A DNA stretch of 64,000 nucleotides, from positions 73,921-137,920 of the forward strand of contig CAZSDK010000006.1 of NCBI GenBank assembly GCA_964605655.1, read 5' to 3'. The notes beneath the pieces were generated by a model that saw only the letters and a list, made by a program, of their open reading frames with translations, was not told the DNA's origin and did no database searches. Positions 52,908-59,993 of the stretch are shown piece by piece. The translations under genes and the position numbers were made by a program. Source of the stretch: JAKLIX01 sp964605655. Its GTDB lineage: Bacteria > Bacteroidota > Bacteroidia > Bacteroidales > CAIXZF01. Positions within the stretch are counted from its first letter, which is position 1; each line of letters begins with the position of its first letter.

Positions 52908-52975
52908 TACGGAGCCTCTGTTCTTTGGCTATACCAAAATCTTCTATATCATTCTATGTTTCGCATAAAATGGCA
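52882..52975 (-). pseudogene. ISAs1-family transposase fragment 2
   Basis: Minus-strand codons read AAILCET, a stop, then NDIEDFGIAKEQRLRNSEIN. This fits the N-terminal ISAs1/H-repeat pattern 'aiCgv..w.dIedFG..k..WLr', here joined directly to the terminal sequence. Middle and C-terminal parts are absent. It overlaps the upstream region of ahcY but stops short of its -7 box. Confidence 0.6.
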
Positions 52976-53013
52976 GCAATGCTAATAAAATACAGGGATT
53001 TCCAATTTTTTCG

Positions 53014-53021
53014 TACCTTTG
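53014..53021 (+). promoter_or_regulatory. -7 box of ahcY
   Basis: TACCTTTG matches TAnnTTTG and lies 80 bases before the ahcY ATG. It is just to the right of the ISAs1 relic, so ahcY also retains its own promoter. Confidence 0.5.
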
Positions 53022-53101
53022 CAGACCGCAAAATTCAGAGAAAAATATTTCTAAATAATTGTCAATCAACATTATAATATAAACATTTGAAAATTAGTAT
53101 C

Positions 53102-54523
53102 ATGGACCAGACTATCACCCGCAAGGAACATCAATATAAAGTGAAAGACCTGAGCCTGGCCGACTGGGGCAGGAAGGAAATCGAGATGGCACAGAAGGAG
53201 ATGCCGGGACTGATGGCACTCAGGAAGAAATACGGTGCTCAGAAACCCCTTCTGGGAGCCCGGATCTCAGGGTCGTTGCACATGACCATTCAGACGGCCG
53301 TGCTGATAGAGACCCTGGTGGAGCTCGGTGCCGAGGTCCGCTGGGCCAGCTGCAACATCTTCTCCACCCAGGACCACGCCGCCGCTGCCATCGCTGCAGC
53401 CGGAGTGCCGGTGTTCGCCTGGAAAGGGGAGACCCTGGATGAATACTGGTGGTGTACCCTGCAGGCACTATCTTTCCCAGGAGGTAAAGGCCCGCAGCTG
53501 GTCGTCGACGACGGTGGCGATGCCACGCTGATGATCCACCTGGGATACAAGGCGGAAAACGATCCCGAATTCTTGAAGAAGACAGCAGAAAATGCTGAGG
53601 AAGAAGCGCTGATGAACCAGCTGAGGCAGGCCTTTGTCGAAGACCGCGAGCGCTGGCACCGGCTGGTGAAAGACTGGAAAGGCGTGTCGGAAGAGACCAC
53701 CACGGGCGTACACCGTCTGTACCAGATGATGGAAAGAGGCGAGCTGCTCGTACCGGCCATCAATGTCAACGACTCGGTCACCAAGTCGAAGTTCGACAAC
53801 CTTTACGGCTGCCGCGAGTCGCTGGCCGACGGCATCAAGAGGGCCACCGACATCATGATCGCCGGCAAGGTGGTGGTGGTGCTGGGTTATGGCGACGTGG
53901 GCAAAGGATCAGCCCGTTCTCTGAGGGTCTACGGGTCCAGGGTCATCATTACCGAGATCGACCCCATCTGTGCCCTGCAGGCCGCCATGGAAGGCTTTGA
54001 GGTCACCACCGTGGAAGACGCCCTGCCGATTGGCAATATCTATGTCACAGCCACCGGCAACAAGGACGTGATCACCCTGGAACACATGGAAAAGATGAAA
54101 GACGAGTCCATCGTGTGCAACATCGGCCATTTCGACAACGAGATCCAGGTGAGCCGGCTGGAGAGCTATCCCGGCATCCGCAAGGTCAACATCAAGCCCC
54201 AGGTCGACAAGTATATCTTCCCCGACGGGCACTGTATCTACCTCCTGGCCGAAGGCCGCCTGGTCAACCTGGGCTGTGCCACCGGGCATCCCTCGTTTGT
54301 GATGAGCAACTCCTTCACCAACCAGACCCTGGCTCAGCTCGACCTGTGGCAAAACGACTACAAAGTCGATGTCTACCGTCTGCCGAAGATCCTCGACGAA
54401 GAAGTAGCCCGCCTGCACCTCGATCACATCGGCGTGAAACTCACCAGGCTCTCTCAGGAGCAGTCCGACTACACCAGCATCCCCGTCAACGGCCCTTACA
54501 AGTCAGACCATTACCGGTACTAG
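53102..54523 (+). CDS. ahcY: Adenosylhomocysteinase
   Basis: NAD-dependent hydrolysis of S-adenosylhomocysteine to homocysteine and adenosine, returning homocysteine to MetH. The 473-residue protein has KDLSLADWGRKEIEMAQKEM, RISGSLHMTIQTAVLIETLV, SCNIFSTQDHAAAAIAAAGV, DDGGDATLMIHLG, VNDSVTKSKFDNLYGCRESL, the Rossmann motif VVLGYGDVGKGSARSLRVYG, and C-terminal SDHYRY. The ATG at 53102 is chosen over an upstream TTG because MDQTITRKE fits the usual start. It faces away from metH across the T9SS island. Confidence 0.96.
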   Translation: MDQTITRKEHQYKVKDLSLADWGRKEIEMAQKEMPGLMALRKKYGAQKPLLGARISGSLHMTIQTAVLIETLVELGAEVRWASCNIFSTQDHAAAAIAAAGVPVFAWKGETLDEYWWCTLQALSFPGGKGPQLVVDDGGDATLMIHLGYKAENDPEFLKKTAENAEEEALMNQLRQAFVEDRERWHRLVKDWKGVSEETTTGVHRLYQMMERGELLVPAINVNDSVTKSKFDNLYGCRESLADGIKRATDIMIAGKVVVVLGYGDVGKGSARSLRVYGSRVIITEIDPICALQAAMEGFEVTTVEDALPIGNIYVTATGNKDVITLEHMEKMKDESIVCNIGHFDNEIQVSRLESYPGIRKVNIKPQVDKYIFPDGHCIYLLAEGRLVNLGCATGHPSFVMSNSFTNQTLAQLDLWQNDYKVDVYRLPKILDEEVARLHLDHIGVKLTRLSQEQSDYTSIPVNGPYKSDHYRY

Positions 54524-54530
54524 AATTAAG

Positions 54531-54558
54531 AGTAAGAAGTAAAAAGCAACTTCTTACT
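54531..54558 (+). terminator. Hairpin after ahcY
   Basis: AGTAAGAAGT (54531-54540) and ACTTCTTACT (54549-54558) form a perfect 10-bp stem with an 8-base loop, starting 7 bases after the ahcY stop. There is no long T run, so termination is likely but not certain. Its right arm merges into the 13-bp array. Confidence 0.5.
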
Positions 54559-54589
54559 TGATACTCTTACTTGATCTTATTACTTAACC
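54555..54589. repeat. 13-bp tandem array, left copy
   Basis: TACTTGATACTCT, TACTTGATCTTAT and a partial TACTTAACC belong to the same 13-bp family as the longer array at 56091-56160. Confidence 0.75.
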
Positions 54590-54675
54590 CCGCTTCAACC
54601 GCGTGGAATTCACCCATATTCTCATTTCGAGAGGACCCCAATCAGGCTTCTTCACTTATGAACTCTTTAGGAATT

Positions 54676-55929
54676 TTATGTACCTAATGATGCCAGCGAA
54701 ATGACGTTTATTCCGTCCTGGCGCGTGTAACTGATTCCAGTACCTGTAATGATATTCAGCGATTTAGGTGGTTTCATCCTTTTTAAATCCAATGTAGAAA
54801 CAAATTTGTTAAGGTTTGCTGCAGCTTCATCAATCTGCCCTGTGCCGAGTTTGATTTCAAAAGCGCACCAGTCGCCATTGAATTTTTGAACAATGCTGTC
54901 CACTTCTAAACCGCTTGAATCGCGGTAATGATATACTTTGGCATCATTTGCCTGGGCGTAAACACGTAATTCGTGGATGACGAGCGATTCAAACAAAAAG
55001 CCTGTGAAATTCAGATCATTCAGGAGTGAATTTTCATCGGCACCCAGTGCGGCGACAGCCAAAGAAACATCTGTAAAATGTCTTTTGGGTGATTTTCTCA
55101 ATGAATAAGAGGAGCGGATAAGTGTGTTCCAGGCAGGTTGATCCTCAAGTATCATTAACCGGCTAAGAGCATCCAGGTAATCATAAACGGTAGGACGTGT
55201 AATACCCATGTTTTCCTTTTCGCGAATGTCACTTTCCAGAGCTGAAATTTCCACTAAGGTCGCCGTATTTCGTGCGAGCGATCGCAGCAGACTTCTTACT
55301 TTCAAAGGATCTCTCCTGACATTGGAAACACGGCTCATATCTACTTCGGCTAGTAATTCAATATAAGCCCGGTTTAAGTCGGTTGCCTGTCTGGTATCTT
55401 TATCAAGGAGCGTTGGAAAGCCCCCAATTATCATTTTTTCGATGATAAACTCCAGGTCAGTGGGTTGGTCAATGATATCCACTTTTTCACCTTGAAAAAG
55501 CTCAGCCATACTAATTTTCCCTGATGAAAAACCCAATTCCTGCCATGACATCGTGCGCATCTCGACAATGGTAAACCTGCCGGCTCCGGAATGCATCCTG
55601 GCTGATTCCTCGGGATTTGCTGAACCAGTGAGGATGAATTGTGCAGCTAATTGACGGTCATCAATTTCGTGTCGAATGTAGTCCCACAGCCTGGGTTGTG
55701 CTTGCCATTCGTCAATCAGACGAGGCGTTTGGCCAATTAGCAATCTTTGTGGTGCAATATTAATGAGAGCCGCTACTTGTTCGTCTCTGTCGACATTTAG
55801 TACACTTTTAGCCAGTCGTTTTGCCGATTCGGTTTTTCCACAGGCTTTTGCACCTCTGATAAGCACAGCTCCCGAAGCGTTGAGTTTCCGCTCTAACTCA
55901 ATGTCTGATATTCTTTCTTTGTAAACCAC
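54676..55929 (-). CDS. AAA-type ATPase with DUF4143 domain
   Basis: The 417-residue protein has a P-loop (LIRGAKACGKTESAKRLAKS), a Walker B-type region (PRLIDEWQAQPRLWDYIRHE), a sensor-like LTGSANPEE, and a C-terminal DUF4143 region with nuclease-like elements (VYHYRDSSGLEVDSIVQKFN and FEIKLGTGQIDEAAANL, the D-ExK pattern). The start is GTG, a few bases after a strong -7 box. Such ATPases are common in variable copy in anaerobes and their role is unresolved. It is flanked on both sides by 13-bp arrays, and has a palindrome upstream. Confidence 0.88.
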   Translation of the reverse strand: MVYKERISDIELERKLNASGAVLIRGAKACGKTESAKRLAKSVLNVDRDEQVAALINIAPQRLLIGQTPRLIDEWQAQPRLWDYIRHEIDDRQLAAQFILTGSANPEESARMHSGAGRFTIVEMRTMSWQELGFSSGKISMAELFQGEKVDIIDQPTDLEFIIEKMIIGGFPTLLDKDTRQATDLNRAYIELLAEVDMSRVSNVRRDPLKVRSLLRSLARNTATLVEISALESDIREKENMGITRPTVYDYLDALSRLMILEDQPAWNTLIRSSYSLRKSPKRHFTDVSLAVAALGADENSLLNDLNFTGFLFESLVIHELRVYAQANDAKVYHYRDSSGLEVDSIVQKFNGDWCAFEIKLGTGQIDEAAANLNKFVSTLDLKRMKPPKSLNIITGTGISYTRQDGINVISLASLGT

Positions 55930-55946
55930 GGATCAGTTTTTGCATA

Positions 55947-55979
55947 CAAAGGTAAGGTTATTTTACATTATTTCAGCAA
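55947..55979 (-). promoter_or_regulatory. Promoter of the DUF4143 ATPase gene
   Basis: On the minus strand TACCTTTG (55947-55954) and TTG (55977-55979) are 22 bases apart. The leader is only about 10-15 bases. Confidence 0.55.
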
Positions 55980-56011
55980 AACACTTTACACTTTTTCAGC
56001 ATTTTAGTTTA

Positions 56012-56025
56012 CACTTTTAAAAGTG
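56012..56025. promoter_or_regulatory. Possible operator: perfect 14-bp palindrome
   Basis: CACTTTTAAAAGTG is its own reverse complement. Together with a TTTACACTTTT sequence repeated at about 55986 and 56008, it lies just upstream of the DUF4143 promoter. It is a plausible repressor site; the binding protein is unknown. The 55930-56425 gap otherwise holds the 13-bp array and a pseudogene. Confidence 0.35.
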
Positions 56026-56090
56026 AAAAGGGAGAAAACTGAGGGTACAAAATAAGTAACAAGTCATTAAGTAATTGTATTTCATGCTTT

Positions 56091-56160
56091 TACTTAATAC
56101 TATTACTTGATACTATTACTTGATATTTTTACTTGATATTTTTACTTGATATTTTTACTT
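56091..56160. repeat. 13-bp tandem array, right copy (5.4 units)
   Basis: TACTTAATACTAT, TACTTGATACTAT, then three TACTTGATATTTT and a final TACTT run with an exact 13-base period. The related left copy is at 54555-54589 in the same orientation on the far side of the DUF4143 gene. Its right end covers the stop codon of the pseudogene. Confidence 0.9.
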
Positions 56161-56308
56161 CTCAACCTTCACAAAGTACTTTCTTTTGGCAGCATTGGGT
56201 GTGGCGCCAAAGCTTCTCCTCCACCAGTCATCGGTCCGCAAGGGTAACGACGTAGGTCCCGGCAATGGCATTGACTTTCAGTCCGTCATTGATTTTTGAT
56301 GTTCTCAT
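56155..56308 (-). pseudogene. Internally deleted gene, phospholipase D-like N-terminus
   Basis: From an ATG at 56308 the minus strand reads MRTSKINDGLKVNAIAGTYV then VTLADR and a stop. In the next frame, DDWWRRSFGATPNAAKRKYF then VKVEK continues to a TAA at 56155. The first part matches the typical N terminus of phospholipase D-like proteins ('KINDGLKVNAIAGTYVV'). Only the two ends of a much larger gene seem to remain, joined out of frame. Identification rests on that short N-terminal block. Confidence 0.5.
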
Positions 56309-56425
56309 GGTCAGATGATTTCATATTTCCCAAAGTGATACGGTGCCGCCTTTGATTGATATTGGTCCGGAAGGCAGGAAAAGTCGGGAATTGAAATGCA
56401 CTACTTTGTCGCAGCCGCAGGAGGA

Positions 56426-56725
56426 TCAGGCAGTGTTAAACTTATGTTTCTTTATTGCTTTAAATTCGCCGGCTTTTTTACTCATTTCTTCCTCAACATC
56501 ATAGTCATTCTGAAGTCCCAGCCAAAATTTTGCAGAATTGCCAAAATAATTACTCAGGCGAATGGCTGTGTCTGCCGTTATTCTTCTGTTCCCTTTCAGT
56601 ATTTCACTAATCCTGGTTTGAGGTATGCCAATGTCATGTGAAAGCCGGTAGGCTGATAAACTCAATGGGGTCAAAAATTCTTCTTGTAGCACTTCTCCCG
56701 GATGAATATTTCTCAATTGGTACAT
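56426..56725 (-). CDS. higA: HigA-family antitoxin
   Basis: The 99-residue helix-turn-helix antitoxin of the HigA/VapI type has the typical start LRNIHPGEVLQEEFLTPLSL, an HTH (SAYRLSHDIGIPQTRISEIL, KGNRRITADTAIRLSNYFG) and SAKFWLGLQNDYDVEEEM. It binds and neutralises the toxin and normally represses its own promoter. It lies 12 bases downstream of the toxin gene, the toxin-first order of higBA modules. Confidence 0.93.
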   Translation of the reverse strand: MYQLRNIHPGEVLQEEFLTPLSLSAYRLSHDIGIPQTRISEILKGNRRITADTAIRLSNYFGNSAKFWLGLQNDYDVEEEMSKKAGEFKAIKKHKFNTA

Positions 56726-56737
56726 AATTCAATTATT

Positions 56738-57019
56738 TTAATGATAATCAATAACTTCTACATCGTATGAGTGACCATCCCTCCAGCTAAAAACAGTTCT
56801 CCACTGGTCATTGATCCTGATACTATAAACATCTCCACTACCTCCTTTTAACTTCTCCAATCTGTTGGCAGGTGGGATGGAAAGATCTCTCAGATCAACA
56901 GAGTTATTGAGCATCCTGAGTTTTCTTCGGGCAATATCCTGTGTTTGGGGAGGAAACTTTGCCGATCTTATACCGTTCCAAATCTTTTCCGTCTCTTTTG
57001 TCTTAAAAGATTGGATCAT
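56738..57019 (-). CDS. higB: HigB-family (RelE-like) mRNA interferase toxin
   Basis: The 93-residue RelE/ParE-superfamily toxin, HigB-1 type, reads IQSFKTKETEKIWNGIRSAK, ARRKLRMLNNSVDLRDLSIP, PANRLEKLKGGSGDVYSIRI and NDQWRTVFSWRDGHSYDVEV, ending IDYH. The conserved basic/aromatic catalytic region (IRINDQWRTVF) is intact. Such toxins cleave ribosome-bound mRNA. The pair looks functional and is near repeats and gene relics, typical of a mobile or plastic segment. Confidence 0.92.
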   Translation of the reverse strand: MIQSFKTKETEKIWNGIRSAKFPPQTQDIARRKLRMLNNSVDLRDLSIPPANRLEKLKGGSGDVYSIRINDQWRTVFSWRDGHSYDVEVIDYH

Positions 57020-57043
57020 AGTTACGCATTACGTTACTAACGA

Positions 57044-57073
57044 CAAAGATAAGCATTATTTTTGAAAAGTCAA
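57044..57073 (-). promoter_or_regulatory. Promoter of higBA
   Basis: On the minus strand TATCTTTG (57044-57051) and TTG (57071-57073) are 19 bases apart. Between this and the ATG, TTACG-type motifs recur (57022-57037), a possible HigA operator. Confidence 0.5.
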
Positions 57074-57342
57074 GGCTGAAGCTCAAGCGAATGACTATGA
57101 TGTCTCATCCATTTGATGACGAAATGTACTTTTCTCCATACCAGAGCGACCGCCTGGTGGATGTGGCGCAGGCCGTTTTTCTTAAAATAGTCAATGGCGG
57201 TGAAAATTCCGCTGATTACCAACAGAAACCCTATGAAACACAGGAAAAAGCTCAATCCGTCGTTGGCATTGCCCGTGGCGGCGAAGATGGCTTTTTCTGT
57301 TCCAAGGAACAGCAAAAAGCTGATGCCCAATTTCTTTTTCAT
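57070..57342 (-). CDS. Small hypothetical membrane protein
   Basis: This 90-residue product has two hydrophobic segments: an N-terminal one (LGISFLLFLGTEKAIFAATG) that could be a signal peptide, and a membrane helix FFLCFIGFLLVISGIFTAID. A basic, His-rich C-terminal tail follows (VIKWMRHHSHSLELQP). No family is recognised. Its 3' end lies on the -33 region of higBA. Confidence 0.5.
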   Translation of the reverse strand: MKKKLGISFLLFLGTEKAIFAATGNANDGLSFFLCFIGFLLVISGIFTAIDYFKKNGLRHIHQAVALVWRKVHFVIKWMRHHSHSLELQP

Positions 57343-57517
57343 CTTCTTAATGATTAAAATATGCTTTATAATAAAACAGTAAAGATACGTTTTTCTGCCT
57401 TATTGCTTTATTAATTTTTGCTTGAAAACATGTTGCAGGTGAATTGAAAAGTAATTATATAGTTGTACTTCATCCTTTTACAATCACTTCAAATTTCTAC
57501 CCTCCATTTTCTGACTT

Positions 57518-57970
57518 CTAATTAAAGATGTGCAGATTATTGCCGTCATAAGTAGTCTGATATTGCTTCATCGACAGGGTGGAAGGGCCGCTGAAGGGGG
57601 AACCGTCCATGAGGATGAAACGCGACATGCAGCAGGAGTCAACGGCGGTGGTGCCGGACAACTCTACCTCAATCTGGGCGCCGTCGGCCAAAGGGTCATA
57701 CGGACAAGTGCGTTCATAGGCTTTGAACTCATCCTGCGACAGCCGGTACACGATAATGCCACGGCTGGGTGAGGGGGCGGTCAGGTACTCCCAGCCGCCT
57801 ACCACGTTGAGGTTGATGTACTGGGTGCTGTTGGGGTTGATGACGATGTTGATATAACTGTAAGGAATGGGGTCGACCTGCTTGTCTTTCTTGCAGGACC
57901 ACAACGAAAAGATACACATCACCATGACGGCAAACAGGGTGATCCGGTGGGAAAAAGAATTCATCTTCAT
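57518..57970 (-). CDS. Lipoprotein with degenerate Rieske-like domain
   Basis: About 150 residues from ATG 57970 (ATG at 57964 is also possible). The lipoprotein signal ends FSLWSCKKD. The mature part reads IVYRLSQDEFKAYERTCPYD, then VDSCCMSRFILMDGSPFSGP, then LSMKQYQTTYDGNNLHIF. This follows the order of a Rieske [2Fe-2S] domain (CxH ... CxxH ... G.p..gPa...L..y.v...g..L.i), but both histidine ligands are replaced, so no canonical cluster can form. Role unknown; it is probably a structural or evolved relative in the envelope. Confidence 0.7.
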   Translation of the reverse strand: MKMNSFSHRITLFAVMVMCIFSLWSCKKDKQVDPIPYSYINIVINPNSTQYINLNVVGGWEYLTAPSPSRGIIVYRLSQDEFKAYERTCPYDPLADGAQIEVELSGTTAVDSCCMSRFILMDGSPFSGPSTLSMKQYQTTYDGNNLHIFN

Positions 57971-58050
57971 ATCATTACCCTTTTCACAACGAAAATAATC
58001 CATCTTTCGTCTCGTTGGTAAGAAAAGAACTTATTTTTGAGCTTTCCGTG

Positions 58051-58341
58051 ATGATGAAAAAGCGTTTTCTTCTCTTTTGGCTGATAGGCGCCTCATTGCT
58101 GATGCTGTACCCTTCGTGCAGGACCCGAAGCGGGGCTCAAAAAGCTACCGACCGTATCGAAGCGACCAAGGATGAAAAAGCCCGTGAGGTGCAGAAACAG
58201 TACGATGCCGCGGTGAAAAGACACCAGAAGATACAGGGAAAGGAAGGAAGGAAAAGACAGAAGAAGCTCCAGAAGAAGTCGGAAGAATACAACAAGAAAG
58301 TACGCAGGAAGGTGGTCAGGACTTGTGGAGGAGGATCCTGA
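58051..58341 (+). CDS. Small basic lipoprotein
   Basis: 96 residues from the ATG at 58051 (an ATGATG doublet), with a lipoprotein signal (FWLIGASLLMLYPSCRTR). The mature part is a highly charged helix rich in Lys, Glu and Gln (EATKDEKAREVQKQYDAAVK, KEGRKRQKKLQKKSEEYNKK), ending CGGGS. No family is recognised. Its last 26 bases overlap the 3' end of the histidine kinase gene on the other strand. Confidence 0.68.
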   Translation: MMKKRFLLFWLIGASLLMLYPSCRTRSGAQKATDRIEATKDEKAREVQKQYDAAVKRHQKIQGKEGRKRQKKLQKKSEEYNKKVRRKVVRTCGGGS

Positions 58342-59824
58342 TGGTAGTACCTTCGTCCACGACAGAGGCTTTGACGAAGATCTTCCCTTTGTGATATTCC
58401 TGCATGATCCTGCGGCTCAGGGTGAGCCCCAGTCCCCAGCCCCTTTTTTTACTGGTGAAGCCCGGATGGAAGATGGTCTTGAATTGTGAGCGTGGTATGC
58501 CTTTACCGGTGTCGGTGATGTCGATATACACATGTTTCCGGTCCTCGGAAAGCTCAATGGTGATGCTTCCGTTGCCGCTCATGGCATCGATGGCGTTCTT
58601 GCAGATGTTCTCCACCACCCATTCGAACAGTCCCTGGTTGAGCGGCACCAGAATGGCCTTGTCGCGTGGGAACATCACGTGAAACGCCACATTTTTGGAG
58701 GTCCTGGGCCTGAGATAATCCACCGTCTCATAAACCACCCTCACCACGTCGTCGATTTTCAGGGAGGGTGCCGAACCGATCTTGGAAAAACGTTCCGCAA
58801 TGGTCCCCAGGCGCCGGGTATCTTTCTCCAGTTCGTCGATGGTCTCGGTGCTTACCTGGTCCATTTTCATAAGCTCCACCCAGGCCATGATGGAGGAGAT
58901 GGGTGTGCCGAGCTGGTGGGCCGTCTCTTTGGCCATGCCTACCCACACCTGGTTTTGTTCCGACCGCCTTGCCGAGGAGAACAGGACATAGGAGATCAAC
59001 AGGAATACGGCGATGATCCCGAGCTGAAAATAAGGATAATACCTTAACTGTGTCAGCAGGTAGGAGCTTTGATAGAAAATATAGGTGGACCCTTGCCCGG
59101 CCAGGGCTAACCGGATCGGCTGGTTCTCGGTCTCCATCTGGTACAGGGTCTCCTTCAAACGGGCAGAGTCCCTGATCTTTCCCTGTTCCAGGTTGCCGTA
59201 AGCAAGAATGTTTTTTCTGGTTGAATCGGTAACAATGACCGGCACGGAAGAGGAGTTTTCCACCACATCGGTGAAAAAGTTGTTGATGAGGTCGTCCAGT
59301 ACTCTCCTGAGTTCGGAGTAAAGCCTGGAATCGGTATAATAAAAATAGTTGGTGTTACCGGGATAGAACTCAATGACCAGGGGCGGGTACCTGGTGAACT
59401 CTTCTTTCAGCTTCCCCCGGAGGATTTTCACCGAGTCCGTCCTGAAGTCGACATTACGCGCCGAGATGATATGGTCCTGGTCGTCGGTGAGCACGACCGG
59501 GATGGTGGTGTTATCCTGGATGATCTCGGTGTAGAAGGTGATGTCGGTGTTGGCTTCGGCGGTGGCCAGGCGCTGGGTGGCAGTGGCCAGCTGGCGGACT
59601 CTTTTTTGTTCCTCCTGTTTCATGCGGAGAAAGAAATCCTCGGTATAACCTACGAAGCTGGCTTTCCGCTGGGTGGCATCGGCCCAAACTTTCAGCTTCT
59701 GCCGTTCTTCGAAGGCGATCTTCCCTACCAGGATGTTGGTGTACCACAGGGAGGTGGTCACGATCACCACGGCAACCAGGAAGAGGACCCATTTCCAGCG
59801 GCGTTTTCTCTGGTAGATATTCAT
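58316..59824 (-). CDS. Orphan sensor histidine kinase with duplicated extracytoplasmic sensor unit
   Basis: The 502-residue kinase has a first membrane helix at about 12-34 (VLFLVAVVIVTTSLWYTNIL) and a second at about 268-288 (FQLGIIAVFLLISYVLFSSA). The region between seems duplicated: FYTEIIQDNTTIPVVLTD and FFTDVVENSSSVPVIVTD start two similar units. The kinase core has the phospho-acceptor His in AKETAHQLGTPISSIMAW, N box ENICKNAIDAMSG, G1 DTGKGIP and G2 KRGWGLGLTLSRRI. No response regulator is adjacent, so its partner is unknown. It is divergent from nhaD. Confidence 0.92.
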   Translation of the reverse strand: MNIYQRKRRWKWVLFLVAVVIVTTSLWYTNILVGKIAFEERQKLKVWADATQRKASFVGYTEDFFLRMKQEEQKRVRQLATATQRLATAEANTDITFYTEIIQDNTTIPVVLTDDQDHIISARNVDFRTDSVKILRGKLKEEFTRYPPLVIEFYPGNTNYFYYTDSRLYSELRRVLDDLINNFFTDVVENSSSVPVIVTDSTRKNILAYGNLEQGKIRDSARLKETLYQMETENQPIRLALAGQGSTYIFYQSSYLLTQLRYYPYFQLGIIAVFLLISYVLFSSARRSEQNQVWVGMAKETAHQLGTPISSIMAWVELMKMDQVSTETIDELEKDTRRLGTIAERFSKIGSAPSLKIDDVVRVVYETVDYLRPRTSKNVAFHVMFPRDKAILVPLNQGLFEWVVENICKNAIDAMSGNGSITIELSEDRKHVYIDITDTGKGIPRSQFKTIFHPGFTSKKRGWGLGLTLSRRIMQEYHKGKIFVKASVVDEGTTIRILLHKS

Positions 59825-59968
59825 CTCGGCAACAGATATCAGGATAAAACCCCTTCAGCGATGGTTTATTATGGCGTGAAGGTAGAAAATTCATGTAAAT
59901 GTAATGCAAAAGTGTTTCTCCCGGAAAGGGTGGCGGTGGAGGATGGTGCCCGTTTGATCAGGAAGAAG

Positions 59969-59976
59969 TATCTTTG
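59969..59976 (+). promoter_or_regulatory. Putative -7 box for nhaD
   Basis: TATCTTTG matches TAnnTTTG, 17 bases before the nhaD ATG. The nearest TTTG upstream (59952) is closer than usual. Confidence 0.4.
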
Positions 59977-59993
59977 TTTGAAACCCGCTCATT

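Noticed and set aside
57091..57357. Plus-strand 88-codon frame
   Set aside because: It is antisense to the small membrane protein gene, whose minus-strand frame has a signal-like start and a clear membrane helix; the plus-strand frame shows neither.
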